Below are positions 42,509-51,115 of a DNA stretch of 64,000 nt, one piece after another. The first letter of the stretch is position 1. Each line of letters begins with the position of its first letter. The notes under the pieces are model-generated. The model was given only the letters and a program-made list of their open reading frames with translations, was not told the DNA's origin and did no database searches. Origin of the DNA: an uncultured Clostridia bacterium. GTDB lineage: Bacteria; Bacillota; Clostridia; UBA1381. The stretch is taken from the NCBI GenBank assembly GCA_947624485.1, contig CANQKM010000002.1, positions 248,001-312,000 on the forward strand. Reading direction: 5' to 3'. Made by a program: the position numbers and the translations under genes.

Positions 42509-43621
42509 TTGTCGGATTATTTCGGAAAGGACACGCCGAAGCTCGGCTTCGGACTTATGCGCCTGCCCAAGAAGGACGACGTAACGGACATTGAACAGAC
42601 AAAGGAAATGGTGGATATGTTCCTCGGCGCGGGATTTACATATTTCGATACCGCGTACGTGTACGGAACATCGGAGGCAGACACAAAAATCGCGCTCGTT
42701 GACAGACATCCGCGCGACTCTTACACGCTCGCGACAAAGCTGAACGTGAATATGATGTCGCATGACGAGGCGAGCGCGAAGCAGCAGTTTTTCACAAGTC
42801 TCGAACGTACGGGGGCGGGGTATTTCGATTACTACCTGCTCCACGCCGTATCGGCGAAGAACCGCGGCACGTTCGACAGCTACGGTATTTGGGACTTTGT
42901 GAAGGAGCAGAAGGAAAAGGGACTTATAAAGCACGTGGGATTTTCGTTCCACGACTCGCCGGAGGTGCTTGACAGCGTGCTGAACGAGCATCCCGAGGTG
43001 GATTTTGTACAGCTGCAGCTTAACTACGCGGACTGGGAAAATCCGAAGGTAATGTCCCGCGCGAACTACGAGACGGCGCGCGCTCACGGCGTTTCGATAG
43101 TCGTAATGGAACCCGTGAAGGGCGGCACTCTCGCCGATCCGCCGGAGGAGATAAAGAAGCTGTTTAAGGACTACAACCCGGACGCTTCGTACGCGTCGTG
43201 GGCGATACGCTTCGTCGCGTCGCTCGACGGCATTTTAACGGTGCTGTCGGGAATGTCGAACACGGAGCAGATGCGCGACAACCTGTCGTACATGAAGGAC
43301 TTTAAACCGCTTAACGACGAGGAACAGGCTATAATACGCGAGGCGCAGAAGATTTTGGACAAATTGTCGGCTATCCCGTGTACGGCGTGTCACTACTGCA
43401 CCGGCGGCTGCCCGAAGAAAATAGCGATACCCGATATTTTCGCGGCTGCGAACAAGCGGCTCGGCGGTCAAAGTGACGAGGCGGCGAAGGACTACGAAAA
43501 AGCCGCACCGGAGTACAGACGCGCGTCCGACTGCGTAAGATGCGGACAGTGCGAGCGCGTATGCCCGCAGCATATCAAGATAATCGACAATCTCGCAAAA
43601 TGCGCGGATATGTTTGAGTGA
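42509..43621 (+). CDS. Aldo/keto reductase with C-terminal 4Fe-4S domain
   Basis: The TTG at 42509 is favoured, with AAAGGAG 9 nt upstream; another TTG three codons earlier touches the site. 370 residues. The barrel begins KLGFGLMRLP and has FDTAYVYGTSEAD (catalytic Asp and Tyr). The C-terminus has two Cys groups, CTACHYCTGGCPKKI and CVRCGQCERVCPQHI, giving two 4Fe-4S clusters. This AKR subgroup is common in anaerobes as a ferredoxin-linked oxidoreductase of unknown substrate. It is cytosolic. Confidence 0.92.
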   Translation: MSDYFGKDTPKLGFGLMRLPKKDDVTDIEQTKEMVDMFLGAGFTYFDTAYVYGTSEADTKIALVDRHPRDSYTLATKLNVNMMSHDEASAKQQFFTSLERTGAGYFDYYLLHAVSAKNRGTFDSYGIWDFVKEQKEKGLIKHVGFSFHDSPEVLDSVLNEHPEVDFVQLQLNYADWENPKVMSRANYETARAHGVSIVVMEPVKGGTLADPPEEIKKLFKDYNPDASYASWAIRFVASLDGILTVLSGMSNTEQMRDNLSYMKDFKPLNDEEQAIIREAQKILDKLSAIPCTACHYCTGGCPKKIAIPDIFAAANKRLGGQSDEAAKDYEKAAPEYRRASDCVRCGQCERVCPQHIKIIDNLAKCADMFE

Positions 43622-43643
43622 CAGAATTAAGGAGGAACAACTT

Positions 43644-46600
43644 ATGAAAGCAAAAAAATTTACGGCATTTATCGCCGCGCTGGCGATGATCATATCGATA
43701 TTGCCGACAAGCCTTATTACTGCGGCAGCAGAGGAAGATCCCGTCAGGCTAACCTCGATGAGATTCAGAGCTCATCCGCGGACGTACAGCATTTTTGAGA
43801 ACTCGGAGAATTTGCCGACGGATTTGCTGTGGGCGGAATTTAACACCGCGATAGACCATACGGCGAGTTATGATAAAAATTCAAGGACGTATAAGCTAGA
43901 CGACAGCTATTATCAGATTGAAATCTCGCGCCCGACACACGGCCCGAGCACAGCGCCGCACCAGCCGGTGACAATCGTTCCGAACAACGACATTACGGGT
44001 ATTGTTAAGGACGAGGTTGACGGTCAACTGCACCGCTACCACGGCTGGCACATAGGAGAGGCGGTTGAAACGGACGCGGACAGCTTGTTTGAAGCGGACG
44101 ACAAAACCGAGTATAAGGTCGGCGAATATAAAGCAACGCTGCAGAAGCTTCAGACAACGGAAAGACCGACAGACTTTGATACAACCAAAGCCATGCCGAA
44201 GGAACAACAAGGTGAACCGAAAGAAATTAAGATTGTACACGTTACATACACGCTCAGCAAACAAGACATAGAAGACGGTTATAGGCTGAAATGCCCTATG
44301 GAACAGGATGCGCAAGAACAGATACAGGAACTTGCGATGGTCGGAGATATGCCGGCGGTTATCGCGCCGAAGGCTGACTGCACCGAGGCGATTAAGAATG
44401 AGAAGCCGGAAAAGGTAGTTTCGGGCTGGCAAGTCGTAACGGGAGAGGCTGACGGTAAGCCCACACTCAGCGGAGCGATAGGAGATTACCTTCCCGAGGA
44501 CGGTAAGGAAGGCTTTAGCGACGGGAAAAAAGACAACGAGATAAAGCTTCAGGCGATACTAAAGGAGCCGACGTCGTACGCGTATGAGATTACGAAAGAC
44601 GATGAATCACAAGCGTTCCCGACTATGGAGCCGAACGACACGACCGAGTCCGCGTCGTTCAACAAGCTCGCGGGCAGCACGGAAGAACCCAAAACGGTCG
44701 AATACAACCCGACAGAGTCGGCGGAGCCGCTCAAGCTGCGCATTGTAAACAAGGGTAATACGCGCGAGTACATTCAGGTAACGTCGGACAGCGACACCTT
44801 CAGCTTTAAGCTGAACAATTTAAACGCGGGAAAAGGGAAGGCGGACCAACTGTACAGTGAGGGCGGTCTCAGCGACAGCAACGGACAATTCTACATACCG
44901 TCCAAAGCCGATATAGATCAGGCGCCGCAATCAGACTGGGTGAACTACGCGGAGCTTGTTATCACACCGAAGAAGGGGCTTGCGGTCGGCACTCATACGG
45001 CGAATATAAAGACGCGCTGCTACAACAGCAGGGTTATGATTTGGAATGTCTGCAAGCTTACGGTTGACATTTCAAAAAAGCAAGTCTTTGTCGAGCCGCA
45101 GAGCACCGAGAAGTTTTACGGTCAGGAGCTTACCGACGCGAACATTATGTGCAAAGTGTACGATGACGATGATGGCAGCAAATTGCTCGAAGAAGGCGTG
45201 ACGGCGGCACAGCTCGGCGTTAATGTCAAAAGCGAAGGTATGAAAAAGGAAGCCGAGGTCAACGGCGGTGACAAAGAAGGCGTATATTCTTTCACAGACG
45301 TTACGGAAACGAGCAACAGTAATTATAATGTTACCATTAAATCGGACACCAACACAGGCATAACCGTCCAAAAGACCACACCGCGGGTAAACACCGTTTC
45401 GGCGACAGGTATAAAAGACGGCGCCACGCTTTCGACCTCGAAAGTATCGGGTATGTATGTAAATTCATATTCACATGAGGAAGTCAAAGGCACATGGGAT
45501 TGGGTAAACGGCAATCAAGAGATACGTAAGGGAGAAGGTCCGACGGTACAATGCGATTATCAATTTACGCCGAATGATAAGGATAACTACGACACCCCCC
45601 TTCCGGGAAAAGTAAATATTGTGGTTTCCGAAGTGACTCCGACGAACCTCCAAGCGAAACCGTCATCGCTTACAAAAACATATAACGGTAAGCCGCAGTC
45701 GCCGAGCTTTACATGGGCGAGAATCGGATCGTTCCGCGAGGATCTTGTGACGGTAACATACAAAAAAGTAGAAGACGGCAACCTGAGCTTTGACGACGAG
45801 GATTACCGCGATTATAAAGCAGAAGCGCCGACAGAAGCGGGAATATACAAGGTTCACGCCACCTGTCCCGGAACGGATAGTTCGGTAAGAGCTTATTCGG
45901 CGGGCGATACTACCGCGATTTTCACAATAGCACCGCGCACGCTTCAGGCGGATTTTTCGGGAAGCGTTGTGAACAAGGCGTATGACGGTACAACAAATGC
46001 CGAGATAAACCCGAACAATGTTACGTTTAAGAATAAGGTAAATTCCGCAGACGATGTTAAGATTAAGACATCAGCGGTTTCCAAGGCGACATTTGCCGAC
46101 GCCGGTTATGATCCGCACTATCCTAAGACCGTAACCGTAAGCGTTGACTGCAAGGACGCGCTTGATGGCGCGAGCGCTTCAAACTACACGCTCGGAGAAG
46201 GTCTTTCAACGTATCACACGACGGGCTACATATCGTCGCAGCGCCCCGTTAAGCTTGAACTGACGGCTGAAAACAAGACGATAACAAAACCGTACGGCGT
46301 GCCGTTCGTACTCTCCGTACAGAGCTATCAGGCGGCTGCGGATCAGCCCGAAGGTCACGGACTAGTGAACACGGACTCGATTTCGGCCGTAAAAGCAACC
46401 CTGACGGCGGCGGACAGTAACGGCGCAGATGGCACGGCGGCTGAAGCCGCTGTAGGCGAATACACGGTAAAGGCGACCACGCCGCAGGTATCGGGATACA
46501 ACTACTCGATAACGGACGACGCGCTCGGTACTCTTGAGGTTGTAAAGGCGGACGTGATTTCCGAGGGTGAAGTGACCGCGCAGAACGGCAAGGAAGGAAA

Positions 46601-48536
46601 TATGCTTTCAAGCGTAAAACCCGAAGGCGCGTTTGTGAATAAGAATAACGCGTCTATGAAGGTGCAGGGCGACCTTCGCTGGAAAAACGGAAACACACCG
46701 CTTCAAAGCGGCAAGCACAGCTACGAGTGGGAATTTGTTCCGACCGGTGAGGACGCGAAAAGGTACAACTCGCTGACGGGCAGCGCATACGTTACGGCGG
46801 GCAATAAGGATCCCGTGCCGATTAAGTTTGACGAGACGAATAAAGAAGTGACATACGACGGAAATTCGCACGCCATGACTGCCGCATCGACCGTGCAGGG
46901 TGCGGAGATTACGATTGAATACCGGAAAACCGATATAGAGCTTCACTCCGATACGCCCGATACAGAGAATTGGCTGCGCGCCGCGCCGAAGGACGCGGGT
47001 ACGTATGAAGTCCGCGCGACGGCTGCCGCATTCGGTGACTACGCGGAGAATGAGGAAAGAACAACCTTGATCATTCTTCAGGCAGAACCCGAGGGAAGCG
47101 TAACGGCGGGAAATGTCGACAAGGGCGCTTATCTCAGCGATTCGACGCTTACGCCGTCGTTCACGGGCGTAGACGGCGAGCCGCTCGAAGGTGAGGCGAT
47201 GTGGCGCTACCAGGACGGCGTTGCACCGGGTATGATTCTCGTTGATTCGAGCAAGGACTACGAGTGGGAATTTGATCCGACAGACGATAACTACAAGAGC
47301 GTTAGAGGTACGTCAAAGGTTGAGTTTAACATTGACGCGCGTAAGGCGGAAGCGGAGATTTACAACCTGCCGGAAGGCTATGATGAGGGTATAGGCGATT
47401 ACGCGCGCGTGAACGTTGATGGAACTAACCTCAAGGCGGGCGATAAGATCCAATTCTTCCGCGACGCTCAGATGACCGATCCCGAAAGCGAAATAATCAC
47501 CATAACGGATGAAATGAGCGGTAAAACGAAGGTCAATATCGACGACGACGCGCTCAATTCCGGCAGCGGCGTGCTGTATCTGCATATAGAAGGCTCGTCG
47601 GCTGTGGCTGAAATCCCGTATAAGACGCAGATAGGCTTCAGACTGAATCCCACTCAGGTTTATATGGCGCAGGGTGATGAGAAAACGATTTCGGTTGAAA
47701 AATCCGACGACAGCTACGTTTTACAGGGTACCGAGTGGACAGTGCCGCAGGACAGCACGGTGACTGTAACTCCCGCGCAGGACGGCGCGTCGGCGGCGGT
47801 TACGGGTAATGCCCAAGAAGGAAACGCGACGATCACCGTGACGGCGACATTCGCGCACCCCGATCCGCTGGAAACAGGAAAGACGGTTACGACGACGAAT
47901 TACGCGACTGTAACGATAACGAGCGAGCAAGCTCCCGATTACGTTTACACAACAAAGGACGCGACCGACATTACGTCCACGGGCGCGACGCTTAACGGCA
48001 GTATCGAAATAACAACCCACGGCGAGACGATAACGCCGAGCGCGGTAGGCATGTTCCTGATTTGGGAACAGGGCAGCGACGAGCAAATAAGATACGGCGA
48101 TAAGAGTCCGATCGTGTTCAGCGAGGCGGGCGAGCATGAGTATAATCTCGCGGTAGACGGACTGAAGCCCGACACGACCTACGTGTACCGGGCAATCGGT
48201 ATGGCGGGTGATACGATTACAAACGGCGCGGAGGTTACGTTTAAGACAAAACCTGCAATAAAAGCCGAAAACCTCTCGATAACAAGCGAAGGCAAAGCAA
48301 CGGCGAAGATTAAAAACACCGGTTCGGCCACGATGGAGATTTCGCTCATAGCCGCGTCGTACGACAATGACGGACGGCTCGCGGGAATAAACATGGAAAC
48401 GCAGCTTGTGGAGGTCAACGGCGAAAGCGAAATTACAGCGGATATACCCGACTCGGGTACGAAGCTAAAGGCGTTTTTGTGGAACACAAAGACGTGCGAA
48501 GCGCTTGAGAAAGCGGTTGACGCGACGGCGCAGTAA
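43644..48536 (+). CDS. Secreted 1630-aa multidomain protein with MBG/YDG-type repeats
   Basis: ATG at 43644 with AAGGAGG 9 nt upstream. A signal peptide of about 29 residues is followed by a unique region (30-330) and a long series of beta domains. Recognisable are MBG-type units with SSLTKTYNGKPQSPSF and VTYDGNSHAMTAAST, a YDG-type unit (VVNKAYDGTTNAEI), a Big_2-like unit near 1335-1420 and an Fn3-like unit near 1425-1530. These are adhesin-type spacer modules. No LPXTG, SLH or choline-binding anchor is seen. It follows the aldo/keto reductase by 22 bp, so may share transcription with the kinase. Confidence 0.82.
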   Translation: MKAKKFTAFIAALAMIISILPTSLITAAAEEDPVRLTSMRFRAHPRTYSIFENSENLPTDLLWAEFNTAIDHTASYDKNSRTYKLDDSYYQIEISRPTHGPSTAPHQPVTIVPNNDITGIVKDEVDGQLHRYHGWHIGEAVETDADSLFEADDKTEYKVGEYKATLQKLQTTERPTDFDTTKAMPKEQQGEPKEIKIVHVTYTLSKQDIEDGYRLKCPMEQDAQEQIQELAMVGDMPAVIAPKADCTEAIKNEKPEKVVSGWQVVTGEADGKPTLSGAIGDYLPEDGKEGFSDGKKDNEIKLQAILKEPTSYAYEITKDDESQAFPTMEPNDTTESASFNKLAGSTEEPKTVEYNPTESAEPLKLRIVNKGNTREYIQVTSDSDTFSFKLNNLNAGKGKADQLYSEGGLSDSNGQFYIPSKADIDQAPQSDWVNYAELVITPKKGLAVGTHTANIKTRCYNSRVMIWNVCKLTVDISKKQVFVEPQSTEKFYGQELTDANIMCKVYDDDDGSKLLEEGVTAAQLGVNVKSEGMKKEAEVNGGDKEGVYSFTDVTETSNSNYNVTIKSDTNTGITVQKTTPRVNTVSATGIKDGATLSTSKVSGMYVNSYSHEEVKGTWDWVNGNQEIRKGEGPTVQCDYQFTPNDKDNYDTPLPGKVNIVVSEVTPTNLQAKPSSLTKTYNGKPQSPSFTWARIGSFREDLVTVTYKKVEDGNLSFDDEDYRDYKAEAPTEAGIYKVHATCPGTDSSVRAYSAGDTTAIFTIAPRTLQADFSGSVVNKAYDGTTNAEINPNNVTFKNKVNSADDVKIKTSAVSKATFADAGYDPHYPKTVTVSVDCKDALDGASASNYTLGEGLSTYHTTGYISSQRPVKLELTAENKTITKPYGVPFVLSVQSYQAAADQPEGHGLVNTDSISAVKATLTAADSNGADGTAAEAAVGEYTVKATTPQVSGYNYSITDDALGTLEVVKADVISEGEVTAQNGKEGNMLSSVKPEGAFVNKNNASMKVQGDLRWKNGNTPLQSGKHSYEWEFVPTGEDAKRYNSLTGSAYVTAGNKDPVPIKFDETNKEVTYDGNSHAMTAASTVQGAEITIEYRKTDIELHSDTPDTENWLRAAPKDAGTYEVRATAAAFGDYAENEERTTLIILQAEPEGSVTAGNVDKGAYLSDSTLTPSFTGVDGEPLEGEAMWRYQDGVAPGMILVDSSKDYEWEFDPTDDNYKSVRGTSKVEFNIDARKAEAEIYNLPEGYDEGIGDYARVNVDGTNLKAGDKIQFFRDAQMTDPESEIITITDEMSGKTKVNIDDDALNSGSGVLYLHIEGSSAVAEIPYKTQIGFRLNPTQVYMAQGDEKTISVEKSDDSYVLQGTEWTVPQDSTVTVTPAQDGASAAVTGNAQEGNATITVTATFAHPDPLETGKTVTTTNYATVTITSEQAPDYVYTTKDATDITSTGATLNGSIEITTHGETITPSAVGMFLIWEQGSDEQIRYGDKSPIVFSEAGEHEYNLAVDGLKPDTTYVYRAIGMAGDTITNGAEVTFKTKPAIKAENLSITSEGKATAKIKNTGSATMEISLIAASYDNDGRLAGINMETQLVEVNGESEITADIPDSGTKLKAFLWNTKTCEALEKAVDATAQ

Positions 48537-48543
48537 TTAAGCT

Positions 48544-49161
48544 ATGAACATCGCGGAAGAGCAGAATTTATGCGAAAGACATTTGTTCGGCGGCGTATTG
48601 CCTGCCGAATATGAGGGAAAATACAGGATAGGCGTTAGGTGTGACGCGGAAAGTCACACCTGCCGCCTTACGTTGTACCGCGCACGTGACGGGCGCTATA
48701 AAACGCTGTTTTCGTGCGGCGGTGTGATAGGTAAAAACGGAACGGGTAAGGCTGCCGAGAGGGACATGAAAACACCCCTCGGCACTTACGTTACGGGGCG
48801 CGCGTACGGCATAAAGGACGATCCCGAAAGCCGCGTGCCGTACACGAAAATCACGGAGGATATGTACTGGCGCGGCGACAGTGAGCACGCGGATTACAAC
48901 ACGCTTGCGTATGCGTCGGAGCTGCCCGCAGATACCGATTTTTCGCACGACGAGCATCTTATCGAGTACGCGCCCGATTATAATTATTTTCTTGACATAG
49001 GCTACAATGCGTGCCGTGCGCCGTACGTCGGAAGCGCGGTGTTCCTGCACTGCATGCCCGACGGTAAAACGGCGACGGCTGGGTGCATTGCCGTAGCGGA
49101 GGATGATATGGCGAGGGTGCTTAAAACCGTTACCGAAGGCACGATTATTACGATTTATTAA
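48544..49161 (+). CDS. L,D-transpeptidase (YkuD) domain protein without signal peptide
   Basis: 205 residues. The YkuD core has KTPLGTYVTGRAYG near residue 78 and the catalytic block FLHCMPDGKTATAGCIAVAE near 165-184, with the His and the nucleophile Cys of TAGC. Members crosslink peptidoglycan through 3-3 bonds or attach proteins. It lacks a signal sequence or membrane helix, although such enzymes act outside. It lies 7 bp after the exoprotein gene, so joint expression is likely; it may act during lysis or be exported another way. Confidence 0.82.
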   Translation: MNIAEEQNLCERHLFGGVLPAEYEGKYRIGVRCDAESHTCRLTLYRARDGRYKTLFSCGGVIGKNGTGKAAERDMKTPLGTYVTGRAYGIKDDPESRVPYTKITEDMYWRGDSEHADYNTLAYASELPADTDFSHDEHLIEYAPDYNYFLDIGYNACRAPYVGSAVFLHCMPDGKTATAGCIAVAEDDMARVLKTVTEGTIITIY

Positions 49162-49174
49162 GGAGGTTACCGGG

Positions 49175-49696
49175 ATGAAGGATTTTTTGCAGCTTGCAAA
49201 GGACAGGTATTCCGTGCGTATGTTTGACGGCGCGGATATACCGAAAAACGATGTGGAAAAAATAATAGAGGCGGGCGTTTGCGCGCCGACGGCGGTAAAC
49301 AATCAGCCGTTCAAAATATGGGTTTTCGAGAGTGAGGAGGCGCGTGAAAAGCTGTTAAGCTGCACAAAAATGCAGTTTATCGCGCCGGCGAAGGTAATAT
49401 TCATGATCGGTGCCGATCCGTCGGCAGCGTGGGTGAGACAGTACGACGGCAAGAATTTCGCCGACGTGGACGCGCCGATCGCCGCAACGCACATGATGCT
49501 CGCGATACACGATTTGGGCTACGGCTCGACGTGGATAGGGCATTTCGACGTGAATAAGGTAAAGGAGCTTTTTCCCGATACGGAGAAGTACGACCTTATC
49601 GCGCTGCTGCCGGTGAGCGGTATTGCAGACGGCTGCGAGCCGTCGCCGCGCCATACCGAATACAGAGACAGAAACGAGATCATGGAAGTGTGCTGA
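49175..49696 (+). CDS. Nitroreductase-family flavoprotein
   Basis: ATG at 49175 with AAGGAGG upstream (spacing 7). 173 residues. RYSVRMFDGADIP is the FMN phosphate-binding stretch and CAPTAVNNQPFKIWVF near 33-48 the flavin loop. GYGSTWIGHFD near 112 and LLPVSGIADG near 140 complete the fold. Small oxygen-insensitive nitroreductase-like NAD(P)H oxidoreductase; the physiological substrate is unknown. Last gene of the run begun at 39547. Confidence 0.9.
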   Translation: MKDFLQLAKDRYSVRMFDGADIPKNDVEKIIEAGVCAPTAVNNQPFKIWVFESEEAREKLLSCTKMQFIAPAKVIFMIGADPSAAWVRQYDGKNFADVDAPIAATHMMLAIHDLGYGSTWIGHFDVNKVKELFPDTEKYDLIALLPVSGIADGCEPSPRHTEYRDRNEIMEVC

Positions 49697-49697
49697 C

Positions 49698-49756
49698 CGG
49701 GGACACTAAAATTAGGGACACTAAAAAACGGGGACACTAAAATTTTAGTGTCCCCG
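49698..49756. repeat. Triple GGGGACACTAAA repeat forming a bidirectional terminator, copy 2
   Basis: Direct copies near 49699, 49714 (first G lost) and 49730; the third pairs with TTTTAGTGTCCCCG (49743-49756). It lies exactly between the stops of nitroreductase (+) and ogt (-), as copy 1 does at 32653. Confidence 0.88.
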
Positions 49757-49759
49757 TTT

Positions 49760-50215
49760 TCATATGTTATGCTTTTCAAGGCTTAAAAGCCGGCGTTTAA
49801 TATCCTCGCGTCCGGCGTAGCCGCCGAGCGAGCCGTCACCCTGTATGATTCGGTGGCACGGGATAACGATAAGCAGACGGTTGCGGTGTATCGCGTTGCC
49901 GACCGCTCTCGCCGCACGCGGATTGTTAACCATGCGCGCGACGTCGCCGTAGGAGCGCGTTTCGCCGTAGGGTATTTTCATGGTGGCTTCAAGCACGGCG
50001 CGGGTAAACGGCGTGCCGCCGTATTTTATTTTAATGTCAAATTCCGTTCGTTCGCCGTCGAAGTATTCCCAAAGCTCGTTTGCGCACGCAGCCGTTTCCG
50101 CTGTTTCGTGTTCGATGCCGTCCGCGTAATCGAAGGTTATATCGGTTATGTATTCTCCCTCGCTCGCTATCGCGATTTTGCCGATAGGGAAGTCGTAATA
50201 CCATACAAATCTCAT
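49760..50215 (-). CDS. ogt: Methylated-DNA--protein-cysteine methyltransferase
   Basis: 151 residues. The active-site block VIPCHRIIQGDGSLGGYAG has the suicide Cys near residue 119 and Arg for base flipping. PYGETRSYGDVARMV near 79 is the helix-turn-helix. It removes alkyl groups from O6-alkylguanine. No Ada regulatory domain is fused. SD GGGTGAG is close to the ATG. Compact single gene. Confidence 0.95.
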   Translation of the reverse strand: MRFVWYYDFPIGKIAIASEGEYITDITFDYADGIEHETAETAACANELWEYFDGERTEFDIKIKYGGTPFTRAVLEATMKIPYGETRSYGDVARMVNNPRAARAVGNAIHRNRLLIVIPCHRIIQGDGSLGGYAGREDIKRRLLSLEKHNI

Positions 50216-50268
50216 AGTCTCACCCCGTAATTATTTTACCACAAAGCCGCATTTTTGTCAAAAAACTC

Positions 50269-50297
50269 TTGACAATCGCAGTGCTGTGTGGTAATAT
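50269..50297 (+). promoter_or_regulatory. tRNA-Arg promoter
   Basis: TTGACA (50269-50274), 17-bp spacer, TAATAT (50292-50297). Confidence 0.75.
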
Positions 50298-50330
50298 ATT
50301 TGAAGTGATTTTCGGAAGCGGAAATCATAT

Positions 50331-50407
50331 GCGCTCGTAGCTCAGCTGGATAGAGCGTTCGGCTACGAACCGAAAGGTCGGGGGTTCAAGTCCCTTCGGG
50401 CGTACCA
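50331..50407 (+). tRNA. tRNA-Arg (anticodon ACG)
   Basis: 77 nt including encoded CCA. All arms pair: acceptor GCGCTCG with CGGGCGT, D arm GCTC/GAGC, anticodon stem TTCGG/CCGAA with loop CTACGAA, and T arm with TTCAAGT. The ACG anticodon (A34 to inosine) reads CGU, CGC and CGA. Confidence 0.98.
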
Positions 50408-50431
50408 CGTCGCACCGTGCGGCAGTTTTAC

Positions 50432-50464
50432 GAATCCTTTGCTTCGGCAAAGGATTCTTTTTTA
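50432..50464 (+). terminator. tRNA terminator
   Basis: Perfect 11-bp GAATCCTTTGC/GCAAAGGATTC stem with TTCG loop and T7, nested in a wider CGTGCGGCA/TGCCGCACG pair. Confidence 0.93.
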
Positions 50465-50801
50465 TGCCGCACGGTACTCCTTTTCCGCGCGAAGCCGTCA
50501 CTCGGCTCGCCTGTTCGCTTGCACGCGCGCTCACGACGGCTCACTGTCGCTTTGGGCTTCGTGCGGTTTTGGCGCACCTGTGGTGCGCTTGCAGCGCTCA
50601 AACGCTCCGTTGCGCCTCCTCTTTCACAAAAAGCCGTCGCTGCGTATCGGCTGACGGCTTGTAAACGCGCCGTTGTAACGCCGATTACTTGCTTTGGGCT
50701 TTTTGTGAGTATACAGCAATTTTACAAAGTCTTTGTTTTACAAAGACTTCTTTTTTTTATGCCGCGTAATACCGCCTCTATGAGGGGCATTACAATTTTT
50801 A
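50465..50801. other. Non-coding GC-rich spacer after tRNA-Arg
   Basis: No ORF with a ribosome site is seen. The stretch is rich in short GC palindromes (GCGCACC-TGT-GGTGCGC, AAGCCGTCG). It ends with a second terminator-like hairpin (AAGTCTTTG/CAAAGACTT with T8, 50727-50758) whose flanks echo the tRNA terminator (CAGTTTTAC and CAATTTTAC before, ATGCCGC after). This suggests an old duplication of the tRNA 3' region. Confidence 0.5.
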
Positions 50802-50990
50802 TCATTTTGTCAGCTTTTCAAGCGCCTCGTCCTCGACGTAAATCGACACCTCGCCGCACTTGGGACACAATGCCGCCTTAGGGTAAACGGCTTTCAGGGT
50901 AAAGCCCTTCTTACGCAGCACGTTTCCGCCGCCGCCCGTAAAGGAAAAGCCCTCCTCCATTTCCGCTCCGCATCTTACACACTTTCTCAT
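50802..50990 (-). CDS. 62-aa zinc-ribbon protein
   Basis: ATG at 50990 with AAAGGAG 8 nt upstream. Two CxxC pairs (CVRCGAEM and CPKCGEVS) flank a beta-hairpin with FSFTGGGGNVL. It resembles the small PF20097-type zinc-ribbon proteins of clostridia. No signal peptide. Role unknown; possibly nucleic-acid binding. Confidence 0.8.
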   Translation of the reverse strand: MRKCVRCGAEMEEGFSFTGGGGNVLRKKGFTLKAVYPKAALCPKCGEVSIYVEDEALEKLTK

Positions 50991-51065
50991 ATTACCTGCT
51001 CCTTTCAAATATTTTACTGCTTGGATTATACCACAAAAATTACGAAAATTCAACCTTGCGCGGAA

Positions 51066-51100
51066 TTGAAAAAGAGTATGTTCGGTGTGAACATACTCTT
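51066..51100 (-). terminator. Terminator after the GLUG-repeat exoprotein gene
   Basis: Minus strand: AAGAGTATGTTC-acacc-GAACATACTCTT followed by a short T-run. Confidence 0.8.
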
Positions 51101-51115
51101 GTAATCCGATTTAGC

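Noticed and set aside
45594-45600. Short C run inside the 1630-aa exoprotein as a slippage site
   Set aside because: Only six C residues; the frame is intact on both sides and nothing marks it as variable.
50465-50801. Small genes in the GC-rich spacer after the tRNA
   Set aside because: Frames of 60-150 codons overlap each other and the terminator, lack ribosome sites and have no recognisable domain.
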